Positions 7,801 to 14,740 of a stretch of 15,823 nt of DNA are shown one piece after another (position 1 is the first letter of the stretch; each line of letters begins with the position of its first letter). The notes under the pieces were generated by a model. It saw only the letters and a list, made by a program, of their open reading frames with translations, searched no databases and was not told where the DNA came from. The stretch is from Proteobacteria bacterium UBA2996 (GTDB taxonomy: Bacteria; Pseudomonadota; Gammaproteobacteria; Arenicellales; UBA868). The position numbers and the translations under genes are program-made. The stretch covers positions 674 to 16,496 of the forward strand of contig DDZY01000026.1 in the NCBI GenBank assembly GCA_002346525.1, read 5' to 3'.

Positions 7801-8448
7801 TTTACCGCTTCGGGACACCACATAGACTTTCCCGTCATAAACCGATACGCCGTAAGGATCATCACCCGATTCGTTCCCGATCTCCCACTCCTTGATTAAC
7901 ACTCCAGTAGGATCTATTTTCCTTAGCGTCCAGGGCGGCTTATAGATCTCGTCCGACCCGCTGACATACATGTTGCCGCTTGAATCGACATCGATCCCCA
8001 GGGGGAACGGAACAGCAAAATTCTTTTGGTGCGTACCCGCCGAATTGAACTTATGAACCTGGCTGTTGGTCCGATCTGTAACATAGACATTATCAGCAGC
8101 ATCCACAGCCAGTTTTGGCCGGTCAAACATGCCTCTTGAAAACGGGATCCCATAGCTTGTTTCATATTCAAGCTCTTTGGAGAAACGACTAATTGGACCT
8201 GTTGGCCCACCCCACACTTGTCGATGCTCTATATGCCAATTACCCTTGGAGTCAACAGCAATGTCCCGTGGCTCATTGACCGCTGGCCCGGGGATGTTTC
8301 CATTCATACTGGACGACAGGTCAAACGCCACAAGAATATTCACCGGGGATTCCGTAGCGCCTCCCGCTCCAGGGGGCAACTCTTTCGCGTAGCCGGGCGA
8401 TCCAGCGATGAGGACAAGCGCAAGCAGCGCAGGGCGTAACCAGTTCAT
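4867..8448 (-). CDS. pilY1: PilY1-like type IV pilus tip protein, 1193 aa, with intact VWA metal site
   Basis: Last gene of the pilus operon. A Sec signal peptide (residues 1-21, cleavage after GYA) leads to a VWA beginning with Asp43-x-Ser45-x-Ser47, the first MIDAS motif. Five or six NHL-like repeats follow (about 57-350; for example LAVDAADNVYVTD and GIDVDSSGNMYVSG). The VWA then resumes (about 355-545) with Thr427 in SGTNL and Asp468 in ADGED, completing the metal site. A Cys407-x-x-Cys410 pair lies in this part. An acidic EF-hand-like loop is at 664-677 (DENKDLNTADE). The C-terminal half is the PilY1 beta-propeller, with GANDGMLHAFD and GLGRGGPGYFALDVTNP. In characterised type IVa pili, PilY1 sits at the pilus tip with the minor pilins and acts in adhesion, surface sensing and the extension/retraction balance. 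The start ATG has only a weak ribosome-binding sequence. Confidence 0.93.
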   Translation of the reverse strand: MNWLRPALLALVLIAGSPGYAKELPPGAGGATESPVNILVAFDLSSSMNGNIPGPAVNEPRDIAVDSKGNWHIEHRQVWGGPTGPISRFSKELEYETSYGIPFSRGMFDRPKLAVDAADNVYVTDRTNSQVHKFNSAGTHQKNFAVPFPLGIDVDSSGNMYVSGSDEIYKPPWTLRKIDPTGVLIKEWEIGNESGDDPYGVSVYDGKVYVVSRSGKNGALTHSVPPGCNVGYLVRIYSASSGALIDSWYALGGQDIEVTAKGVYVLKHQEIYRTDPDYCGGQVGSYSYAGDFQTRFSPYGPSEGEPPDRIRQHYGLGSDASGNIYVAGGQYLQYSRVLKFDSEGKLLDGIYERRTRLDGMKSVLKSLLERPEMNDNIHWGLLGWSYEARMFVKVSPEGAEEIIKLSCQYCSTSFDYLFAFDPGRSGTNLKSGIELAEQYYKGAAAGFTPSPIDPKIPCQKSIILVLADGEDYNGHELPVLERLVDSMGIETAVVGFALAPHANQEAYINIAKAGNTFPYTPRFAENQADLVEAIELIVSKARKSKLVYTGTSPTISSDAAGDYIYQSTFTIPEIGQWRGRLTKYELDSETGAVGEKIWEAGAKLNERPPDSRKIWTVSPWVTMAMNNFVASDSSQLMWALYEGAGFYPEESEVKKLIRFVRGIDAYDENKDLNTADEREWKLGDIYHSEIAVVGPPKMPSEEKIADTNTEAYFKEQNGYQAFVNANALRKRVVFAGANDGMLHAFDDESGEELWAFIPPNLLRRIREMTAPIAHLTKPIFGVDGTPVVRDVYLKGKWQTILIAGLGRGGPGYFALDVTNPSAPKFIFAFLNDTNEKAVHYWDESGRESKHYYSSVSADMDYSMIGEARSTPTIVSTPSGVGRKWLAVVGGGYNASATPGYGSSVYLLDLGQGGKVARAIQMIDNPGGFVNSVPAPPTAVTADGTKIATYKGALGYVADRESKLYKIDASDGGLRYQYTELFDGNGNEVNQRAAECAITASTDSNDKLWVYFGTGNKEKVQLSLSTIQNRIFGIKDEHFPLFQSVSKTTANDLKDVTAKGLACPESEDAGWYLNLDRDEKVVGKLALDQQVLYGPVYKPDTEQVCFPGTSTLYQMGYACGNVLRKTQLGAGYITGVRVHKDNVYLGISGTPGSQTEVSLGDGFTKKGNIAYGAPPDEANPVGGRLKVESWREKF
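6418..6450 (-). other. EF-hand-like acidic loop in the 1193-aa PilY1
   Basis: Codons for residues 667-677, pattern DxNxDxNxxDE, just before the conserved KLGDIYHSE segment. The aligned place in the other copy (10274-10315) has DxDxDGN followed by a DE pair after a 4-residue insert. An acidic loop of this spacing commonly binds calcium; binding here is inferred. Confidence 0.45.
8308..8322 (-). other. MIDAS DxSxS motif codons (residues 43-47)
   Basis: Encodes Asp-Leu-Ser-Ser-Ser after a hydrophobic strand (NILVAF), the classical first element of a VWA metal-ion-dependent adhesion site. It lies immediately before the NHL-like insertion. Confidence 0.75.
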
Positions 8449-8603
8449 TTCGTCAAACAGGGTGCCGAAAACCCGCTTTTCTGTTGATGTGCCACTGACG
8501 GCTCACGTGAAACCAATCTTACCCGTATCGTTGTCCTGACCGACACCGGCGTTACTGTTAAAACCTTCAAGGTGATTCCGACTCACTGATAGACAAATTC
8601 ATA

Positions 8604-8639
8604 GGGCTCGGCTTCGCTACTGCGTACACTGCCGAACCC
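8604..8639. repeat. Inverted repeat / hairpin between the two pilY1 genes
   Basis: Arms GGGCTCGGC (8604-8612) and GCCGAACCC (8631-8639) pair over 9 positions; the single mismatch by strict Watson-Crick rules forms a wobble pair on one strand. The loop is 18 nt and has an inner CGC/GCG stem. Read in the direction of the operon, it lies about 54 nt after the stop of the 1399-aa copy and about 155 nt before the start of the 1193-aa copy. No long U-tract follows, so a processing or attenuation hairpin is as likely as a terminator. The 244-bp intergenic region 8449-8692 otherwise holds only short open frames. Confidence 0.5.
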
Positions 8640-8692
8640 GACCCCTGGACATGATGTTCGTTGATCAAATCCAATCCAGGTACCGAGCTTCT

Positions 8693-11600
8693 CTAATATT
8701 TCTCCCGCCAGGATTCAATCGTGATGACCTCTCCCACCGGATTTGCTGCGGCGGGAGGGGAGCCAAAAGCAATGCTTCCTTTCTTTTTGTATCCATCCCC
8801 TAGGTCGACCTCAGTTTGGTTGTCGGGTGTTCCGCTGATGCCGACATAGACCTTATCCTGATGGATGCGAACTCCAGCAATTAATCCAGCGCCCATCGAA
8901 GTCTTCTTTAACACCTTCCCGCACGCGTAACCCATTTGATATAAGGTGCTGGTACCCGGGAAACAGGGCTGCGTGGTGTCCGGCTTGTACACCGGTGCAT
9001 ACAGGATCTGTTTGTCCAATGCGATCTTGCTGACGACTTTTTCATCCCGCCCAAGGTCAAGATACCAACCGTCATCACTGGCTGAGGGGCAGGTCGCCCC
9101 TGCACCGGTCACATTTTTGATCGTAGGCGATCCCATACTGACTCCGCCACCTTTAGTTACAGCCGGAAAACTAGAATCTTTTATGCCAAGAATACGGTTT
9201 TGAATGGTCGCTTGGGATAACTGAAGTTTGTCTAGATTACCGGTGCCAAAATAAACCCAGAGCTTGTCATCGCTGTCGGTTGTTGGCGTGACTGCGTTAA
9301 ATGACGCGCGTTGATTAAGATCGTTCCCTGCGTTTCCAATTAGCATAGTCTGGTCGCGTGTGCTGGCGCTCACGCACGGGCTAGCACTTTCTACATTGCA
9401 CTGATTAATTTTGTATACCCTACTCTCCCGGTCTACCGAATACAGCCTCGCCCCCTTGTACGTAGCGAGACTGGTGGTGTCGGAAGTGACAGCCGTAAGT
9501 GGCGCCGGGTGTGAATTTTTAAACCCACCGGACATATCAGCCAAGTCAATAACTCTCAACACCTTACCAACATCCCCAATGTCAATCAGATACACCGCAG
9601 AGCCATAATTCTTATCGTCTGTATTATTGAGACCACCGCCTATCGCAGCCACCCACTTTCGTGATCCGCCGTCGGTTACTAAGACAATCGTCGGAGTGGA
9701 AAGCGCCTCGCCCAAATTGCGATAGTTAAAGTAAGAGGAGGTTCTGGTGTAATTCTGCTCTGTTAAATTCCCCTGCGAATCCCAGTGGCGAACAACTTCT
9801 TTTTGGGGATCATTCTCAAAAGCAAAAAGGAAACTCGGTGACGAGGGATTGGTTACATCCAGAGCAAAATAACCATACCCTTCTCTGCCCAGGCCTGCCA
9901 TCAAGACGGTACGCCATTGGCCCCCAAGAAGGACATCTTTAACTACGGGTGAACCATCAACTCCGTAGATCGGTAAAGTGACATGCGCGACACCTGAGAT
10001 CATCGAACGTAACTTGGGCAGGACGTTTGGGGGGATAAACGCCCATAGCTCCTCACCGGTACTGTCTTTAAAGGCATGCAGCATGCCATCATTGGCGCCC
10101 ACATAAACCATCGTTTCGCGGCTCGCGTTAGCATCGATAAACGTCTGGTAACCGTTTTGTGACTTGAAGTATTCCTCGGTATTGGTGTCAGCTGCTAAGT
10201 CAGGATCTATTGCGTCTGGCGGCCCCACAATCGCCATCTCGGAGTGATAGATGTCCCCGAGCTTCCAATCTCTCTCATCAGCGGCACAAGTCACGTTTCC
10301 GTCGTAATCCTCATCATAGCAATCCTGTCCCCGGACAAAATTGATCAACTTGCCCGCCTCGTCATCGGTGGGGGCAGGGTCGACGCCTGCGTACATGATG
10401 GCTTTCAGTGAGGTCACGTTCGGAACGGCAAAATTATTCAGCCCCGGAGCAACCCCGCTTCTTGCAGTCCAGATGCGCCGATCATTTGCACTCTTAAGGT
10501 TGAGTTGGGCTCCTGCTTCCCAGATCTGGTCGCCAATAGCACCGGTGGTCGAATCGTGTGCATATTTGGTCAGTTTGCCCCGCCACTGTCCGGCACCCGG
10601 GAGCGTAAAGGTTGACTGATAGATGTAATCGCCAACGGCAGGGGGGGCAATCGCTGGAGCCGTACCGGTAAAAACAAGATCTGACTTGCGGCTCGCTAAC
10701 AGAATGGTCTCTATGGCGTCTACAAGGCCATTTGAGTCGACTAATCTTGGAGAGGTAGGGTACGTCTTGCCCAGTTTCGCCAGCTTCTCATACGACTGGA
10801 AATCCTCCTCGGCGGTCGCGCACCTGTTGGCCTTATAGCACCATGATCCACCGTGGTTCGGCGCAGTCCAGGCGAGTTCCGGCAGGGCATATCCAATAAC
10901 GTGTGTTTGCACGCCCAGTGCCTCCATCGCGGTTGCCCAGGTTGTGAATTTGGCGTCTTCCCATGGCCAGGGAGTAGAGCTGATAAGCAAAACAGAATGT
11001 GATTCGCAGCTCGTTGGATCGATGGGACTGGGGAATCCGGGCAACGCATTGCTGTAATAGCTCTTTGCGTAATCTAATGCCTCGTAAAGATTATTTGTCT
11101 GGGTTTGAAGACCCTGCATATCATAGGCTGTCCAGCCATCAGCGCCCATCGTATGGTACCAACTGTCCGTTCTTTTGTTCCGCCAGCGAGGATCGATAGG
11201 GCATCTTTGACACAGCATGGGGCGAATCTCGCTGGCACCAGAAGACGAGACCCCTGTAAGCATCTTTGGATCCTGGTTGAAAATCTGAAATCCAAGTTTG
11301 ATATTACTGGTGAGTTCCGGCTTGGCCAGGATTTTTCTCAACGCGCACTTAATATGGTCCTCTCTCGCTCTGGAGTGACTCATTGTCGTGCCCAGATAGT
11401 CGCCGTCGGCGGAGTATTTTTTAATTCCCGAGAACGGAGCGTAAATGTGCTTTTCGATATAGCCCGGGTATTGCTCTGGCCCCTGTTCCTGAGAAGCGAC
11501 TACATAAATATTACCGTCGGCGTCAGAACCTAAAGCAGCCGGTGTTGCTACAGTAGATTCATCGCAATAAATCTTACGCGGAGCGAAACGCAGCTGAAGC

Positions 11601-12892
11601 GCTCCACTGTGGGAATATTTGCCCACCTGACCACCGCAATCCGGGCCGTATCGAACATCTGGTACGCCATCGTTATTCAGGTCAATGGGATCGTCCCAGA
11701 GGTATTGCAACGAAGCATCTGCATCTCCGACATTATTGTTCTGCTCCCTTGTATGTTTTGTGTGAAATGTCTTGTGGCCGACGACATAAACCCCGTTGGC
11801 ATTGACTTCGATATCGTCTCCGCCCAACGCATACCAGCTACTCAGTTGAGCTCCGGTTGCAGTCGAAAAGACTTCAACCGGAAACCCTATCTGACACTCG
11901 GGATAAGGAAACTCTGAATTGGTAATCGCATCCCATTTACCTAAAAATTTTGGGTAAGGCCATCGAAGAGGGCGATCAGGTCCATAGCTCGTCCAACTTC
12001 GTAAAACGTAGGCTTTGCCTCCATACACTGAAATAGCCTTTGGCACCCCGAGTTGCCCCTCCGCGCGGTTGTAATACTGGCTTCTCACCCACCAGTTGGG
12101 CGCCCACCCTGAATACTCCCCATCACCAGCTGGCAGTTCCCACTCTGTCAGTACTACACCGTTCGGGTCATACTTCGTAACGTAACCCCATACCCTTTTG
12201 CTACTCAAACCCATGACACCGGCGACCCAGATATTACCCGCGCCATCAACATCAATCGCTCTGGGATCACCTCCAATCTCATATGCTTTTTTGTCGTTGG
12301 ATAACGGAATGGAAGCGATAAGAACCCCGGCGGCGTCGTACTTATCTATCCGAGCAGTACTCGTTTTCCATTCATTACCCGCATTCTCGCTGCGGATTAG
12401 CGCATAGATATTATCCGAGGAGTCAATCGCCATGTCGCCCGCACCCCTGTGGGAATGGGTATGTTTCTTAGTGCTATTACCAAAGGTGTCTCGTCCAACC
12501 AATGACTCCCCGTAAGTGGCTACTGCCGAGAGGTCTGGATTAAATTTTGAGATTCGTGCGTCTTTTGGATAACAGGTTTTATAAATACTACATTGATTAC
12601 CGTATCCTGGCGTCATCCAATGATCTGTCGTTGTGTAGTTGGAGCCGTGCGACCAGTTATGGTTTCGTACATGAAGATTACCCAACGAATCAATAACGAC
12701 ATCACTTGGCTCCACTGGCAAATCTTTTTCATTGGAAGGCATAGATGTGTAATACGAGTTTTCGACCATCAGCAATACCGCGCCCTGGCCACCATAAGCA
12801 CCTGGGGGCGGTTGCTTCAGAGCTGATGCGTTCGCAGCAAACAGTAAAAAAGCGATCGAGACAAAGCGTAGACTTCTTTTCATTGGCGCCAT
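8693..12892 (-). CDS. PilY1-like type IV pilus tip protein, 1399 aa, with degenerate VWA metal site
   Basis: Paralogue of the 1193-aa protein, upstream in the same operon. A signal peptide (residues 1-24, cleavage after ASA) is followed by a VWA-like first strand where the MIDAS motif has become Glu44-Asn-Ser46-Tyr-Tyr48. NHL-like repeats span about 62-500 (for example MAIDSSDNIYALIR, AIDVDGAGNIWVAG and GSDADGNIYVVAS). The rest of the VWA-like domain (about 510-740) has Asn600 for the MIDAS Thr and Thr640 for the MIDAS Asp. The copy carries extra insertions: a calcium-loop-like DLNNDGVPD at 404-412 and a Cys/Trp-rich stretch near 672-692. The C-terminal half is the PilY1 propeller (GANDGMLHAFK, GLGREGYGYFALDVTNP), very close to the other copy up to the terminal ESWREKY. 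By family it should be exported to the pilus tip; what each copy does is not known. Start: ATG 12892; ATG 12883 is an alternative. Confidence 0.92.
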   Translation of the reverse strand: MAPMKRSLRFVSIAFLLFAANASALKQPPPGAYGGQGAVLLMVENSYYTSMPSNEKDLPVEPSDVVIDSLGNLHVRNHNWSHGSNYTTTDHWMTPGYGNQCSIYKTCYPKDARISKFNPDLSAVATYGESLVGRDTFGNSTKKHTHSHRGAGDMAIDSSDNIYALIRSENAGNEWKTSTARIDKYDAAGVLIASIPLSNDKKAYEIGGDPRAIDVDGAGNIWVAGVMGLSSKRVWGYVTKYDPNGVVLTEWELPAGDGEYSGWAPNWWVRSQYYNRAEGQLGVPKAISVYGGKAYVLRSWTSYGPDRPLRWPYPKFLGKWDAITNSEFPYPECQIGFPVEVFSTATGAQLSSWYALGGDDIEVNANGVYVVGHKTFHTKHTREQNNNVGDADASLQYLWDDPIDLNNDGVPDVRYGPDCGGQVGKYSHSGALQLRFAPRKIYCDESTVATPAALGSDADGNIYVVASQEQGPEQYPGYIEKHIYAPFSGIKKYSADGDYLGTTMSHSRAREDHIKCALRKILAKPELTSNIKLGFQIFNQDPKMLTGVSSSGASEIRPMLCQRCPIDPRWRNKRTDSWYHTMGADGWTAYDMQGLQTQTNNLYEALDYAKSYYSNALPGFPSPIDPTSCESHSVLLISSTPWPWEDAKFTTWATAMEALGVQTHVIGYALPELAWTAPNHGGSWCYKANRCATAEEDFQSYEKLAKLGKTYPTSPRLVDSNGLVDAIETILLASRKSDLVFTGTAPAIAPPAVGDYIYQSTFTLPGAGQWRGKLTKYAHDSTTGAIGDQIWEAGAQLNLKSANDRRIWTARSGVAPGLNNFAVPNVTSLKAIMYAGVDPAPTDDEAGKLINFVRGQDCYDEDYDGNVTCAADERDWKLGDIYHSEMAIVGPPDAIDPDLAADTNTEEYFKSQNGYQTFIDANASRETMVYVGANDGMLHAFKDSTGEELWAFIPPNVLPKLRSMISGVAHVTLPIYGVDGSPVVKDVLLGGQWRTVLMAGLGREGYGYFALDVTNPSSPSFLFAFENDPQKEVVRHWDSQGNLTEQNYTRTSSYFNYRNLGEALSTPTIVLVTDGGSRKWVAAIGGGLNNTDDKNYGSAVYLIDIGDVGKVLRVIDLADMSGGFKNSHPAPLTAVTSDTTSLATYKGARLYSVDRESRVYKINQCNVESASPCVSASTRDQTMLIGNAGNDLNQRASFNAVTPTTDSDDKLWVYFGTGNLDKLQLSQATIQNRILGIKDSSFPAVTKGGGVSMGSPTIKNVTGAGATCPSASDDGWYLDLGRDEKVVSKIALDKQILYAPVYKPDTTQPCFPGTSTLYQMGYACGKVLKKTSMGAGLIAGVRIHQDKVYVGISGTPDNQTEVDLGDGYKKKGSIAFGSPPAAANPVGEVITIESWREKY
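11657..11683 (-). other. Calcium-loop-like insertion unique to the 1399-aa PilY1
   Basis: Codons for residues 404-412, Asp-Leu-Asn-Asn-Asp-Gly-Val-Pro-Asp, a DxNxDGxxD pattern of the dockerin/thrombospondin type-3 kind. It lies in a segment of about 35 residues absent from the other copy, which runs directly from KHQEIYRTDPDYCGG. Calcium binding is inferred from the pattern. Confidence 0.5.
12749..12763 (-). other. Degenerate MIDAS position (residues 44-48) of the 1399-aa PilY1
   Basis: Encodes Glu-Asn-Ser-Tyr-Tyr, aligned by the preceding hydrophobic strand with Asp-Leu-Ser-Ser-Ser of the other copy. The Asp and the second Ser ligand are replaced. Confidence 0.6.
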
Positions 12893-13029
12893 GTCCGGTC
12901 AGATAGGTTCAGGTTAAACAATGCACTAAATCGGTGGGCTCGTTTTTAGACACCTAGAAATTCATTCGGTAGTTATGGGAGCAGGCTTGTACTTGGATAT
13001 CTTATTTTCAAAAGACCGGTAACTTGAGT

Positions 13030-13599
13030 TTATTGAGGATCGTTATATTCATTCCCCTGCCCCACGTCCGAGCCGCCCTTTTTTGCTGACGGGCCTATTG
13101 ACACGATCACTTCAACGTCGGAGCGCACACGGTTAGGCCCCTTGCCTTCGGACTCAATTTTGTACAGGTACTTTTCGTCGGGATTGGTGACGATTGCAGT
13201 GAGTTTCAGCGTACACTTGTATTCATGCTGTGCCATTCTCCGTTGAACCTTGCTCTGCCCCTTTGTTGAGCTTTCTCCCGCCTGCCGCCAGGCCGAATCC
13301 ATTGTTTTGGGGCTTGGACCGGCGCCGATGGTATGACAGACACCGCCAACACCTCCACTTTTACACGGCACTTCGGCCGCGAGTGTCACTTTCATCCATC
13401 TGATCACATCCTCAATACAGGTTTCAGCCGAATACAGTGTTTCGGACCGGCTGGTGTTTGTTTCCATCTGTTCAAAGCTGCGATTCGAAACATAAAATAA
13501 TCCCACACCCATTGTCGTCATCACGAGCGTTACGATGAGCGAGACAACGAGGATCGCACCGCGTTCGCGATGCGCCCAGAATTGGTGATCCGGATTCAC
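13030..13599 (-). CDS. pilX: PilX-like minor pilin
   Basis: A 189-residue protein with the PilX N-terminal pattern: a short basic leader (HRERG), then AILVVSLIVTLVMTTMGVGLF as the hydrophobic helix. It lacks Glu5 of ordinary prepilins, as PilX proteins commonly do. A helical YSAETCIEDVIRWMK segment follows the membrane helix and resembles the PilX stalk with its conserved alanine/glutamate-rich turn. The globular part carries Cys pairs that could form disulfides. In type IVa pili PilX is a minor pilin linking PilY1 to the priming complex. The start is GTG 13599, which overlaps the TGA stop of the PilW-like gene (GTGA), so translation is probably coupled; no separate Shine-Dalgarno is visible. 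The 137-bp gap to the next gene (12893-13029) holds no convincing promoter or hairpin. Confidence 0.85.
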   Translation of the reverse strand: MNPDHQFWAHRERGAILVVSLIVTLVMTTMGVGLFYVSNRSFEQMETNTSRSETLYSAETCIEDVIRWMKVTLAAEVPCKSGGVGGVCHTIGAGPSPKTMDSAWRQAGESSTKGQSKVQRRMAQHEYKCTLKLTAIVTNPDEKYLYKIESEGKGPNRVRSDVEVIVSIGPSAKKGGSDVGQGNEYNDPQ

Positions 13600-14318
13600 A
13601 GCGCTAGGTTGCGAAGCGCAACGCTTGTCGAAAACTCGCCGCGACGGTATCCGTCATCACGGCTGATATTAGAGTTGCCCGGAAAATGATCTTCTCTTTG
13701 ATAGGCTACGTTTCTGTCGTATTCCCGGCTTGTCCTTAGTGCCAGATAGATTTCGATCAATTGATCCGGCTTTGGAGTTGTCCCGGCTCTGACGATCTGC
13801 AGATCCTCAATAAAGTCTGCCATTACCTCTTCCGGCCCCGTCGATATGGAGGGCGCTGGCGCGAGAATATTCACCTGCTTGAACAGCCGACCCCTTGTCC
13901 CTTTTGTGCCGGTATAGGATTTCACCCAGTATCGGATCTCGACGCGGTCAGTCGTTCCGGCAGCCTCGTCATGCCGGTCATAGATCACAGTCATCTCATC
14001 GCAGCAATTCGCGCCGCTATCAACTACCGTAATCGGGGTGGTGATTTCCCCAAAAGTGATGACGCCCGAATCGGTCCTGTAGGCAAACCCCGTCATACGC
14101 AGGTCCCGTTCTAGAATCCTCAAGACGTTCCCACCCGCCTGACGGACGGTGCTGATATCCCTTATTTTCGAATACTGTTTGTCCACCAAGTCGTAAGCCA
14201 CCAACAACCCAGCAAGCGCAATTGCGCTTACTGCTGTTGCTACCAACACCTCTATCAGGGAAAAGCCAAGCTCAGGGTGCTTCAAACACCCTTTTTGCGA
14301 AGGCAAGATTCTTTCCAT
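13596..14318 (-). CDS. pilW: PilW-like minor pilin
   Basis: A 240-residue type IV prepilin. The prepilin-peptidase site is Gly18 before FSLIEVLVATAVSAIAL, with Glu23 at mature position 5. The hydrophobic helix runs to about residue 45. The following YSKIRDISTVRQAGGNVLRILERDLRMTGF region is typical of PilW (a large minor pilin with an LxRDLRxAGY-like stretch). A vicinal Cys-Cys occurs in the segment ANCCDEM. In the tip complex PilW works with FimU/FimT, PilV, PilX and PilY1. The ATG lies 47 nt inside the upstream PilV-like gene, an unusually long overlap. TTG codons 4 and 11 residues further in would shorten it, but the ATG gives a normal leader length. Confidence 0.88.
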   Translation of the reverse strand: MERILPSQKGCLKHPELGFSLIEVLVATAVSAIALAGLLVAYDLVDKQYSKIRDISTVRQAGGNVLRILERDLRMTGFAYRTDSGVITFGEITTPITVVDSGANCCDEMTVIYDRHDEAAGTTDRVEIRYWVKSYTGTKGTRGRLFKQVNILAPAPSISTGPEEVMADFIEDLQIVRAGTTPKPDQLIEIYLALRTSREYDRNVAYQREDHFPGNSNISRDDGYRRGEFSTSVALRNLAL

Positions 14319-14736
14319 CTTTATTTGTCAACTCTACCGTTAAGATATGTACGTCTTTTCCGTCTACTATTGTCTGGATGACATTAATTTTTCGAGTGTC
14401 CCCGGTTTCCGCAGGACCGATCTCTGCTGCCAGTTGCCCACACCATCTTTTCATATGGGCGAGTTGCTGATCCTTTCCACTTGATGTCGTAAGGCTGCCA
14501 CAGGAAACTAAATTTTTTGCGCCGTACTCCTGAATATTGGCCTTATCCGAATGAATCGTCTCCACAATATCCGTCACAACCCCATCTAGGTCTTCACTAT
14601 GCTTCACGTTCTGGATCATGTCGTCCGATACCGCGATAAAACCGAAGACCGCCATTATCCCGAGGGTCACAATGAACAGCGAGACCATCACCTCAATCAG
14701 GGTAAATCCTGCGGACTTGGATTCTTGATCTGTCAT
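14272..14736 (-). CDS. pilV: PilV-like minor pilin
   Basis: A 154-residue prepilin starting at ATG 14736. The leader is MTDQESKSAG, cleaved before FTLIEVMVSLFIVTLGIMAVFGF, with Glu15 at mature position 5. Length, position between the FimT-like and PilW-like genes, and the short globular domain fit PilV. The frame remains open upstream to 14907, but that extension would put 57 residues before the leader and lie wholly inside the FimT-like gene, so it is rejected. AGGAA at 14747-14751 (minus strand) sits 10 nt before the ATG, overlapping the end of the FimT-like gene whose stop is only 4 nt from this start. Two Cys residues (in VSCGSL and RWCGQL) could form a disulfide. Confidence 0.87.
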   Translation of the reverse strand: MTDQESKSAGFTLIEVMVSLFIVTLGIMAVFGFIAVSDDMIQNVKHSEDLDGVVTDIVETIHSDKANIQEYGAKNLVSCGSLTTSSGKDQQLAHMKRWCGQLAAEIGPAETGDTRKINVIQTIVDGKDVHILTVELTNKDGKNLAFAKRVFEAP

Positions 14737-14740
14737 CGAG

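Noticed and set aside
8604..8639. Intrinsic terminator between the pilY1 genes
   Set aside because: The hairpin is real by sequence, but the operon-strand sequence after it (TATGAATTTGTC) lacks a proper U-tract. It is listed as an inverted repeat instead.
11105..11533. Plus-strand open frame of 142 aa inside the 1399-aa PilY1
   Set aside because: Antisense shadow of a strongly supported gene, with no domain signature. The same applies to the other plus-strand frames between 4867 and 15823.
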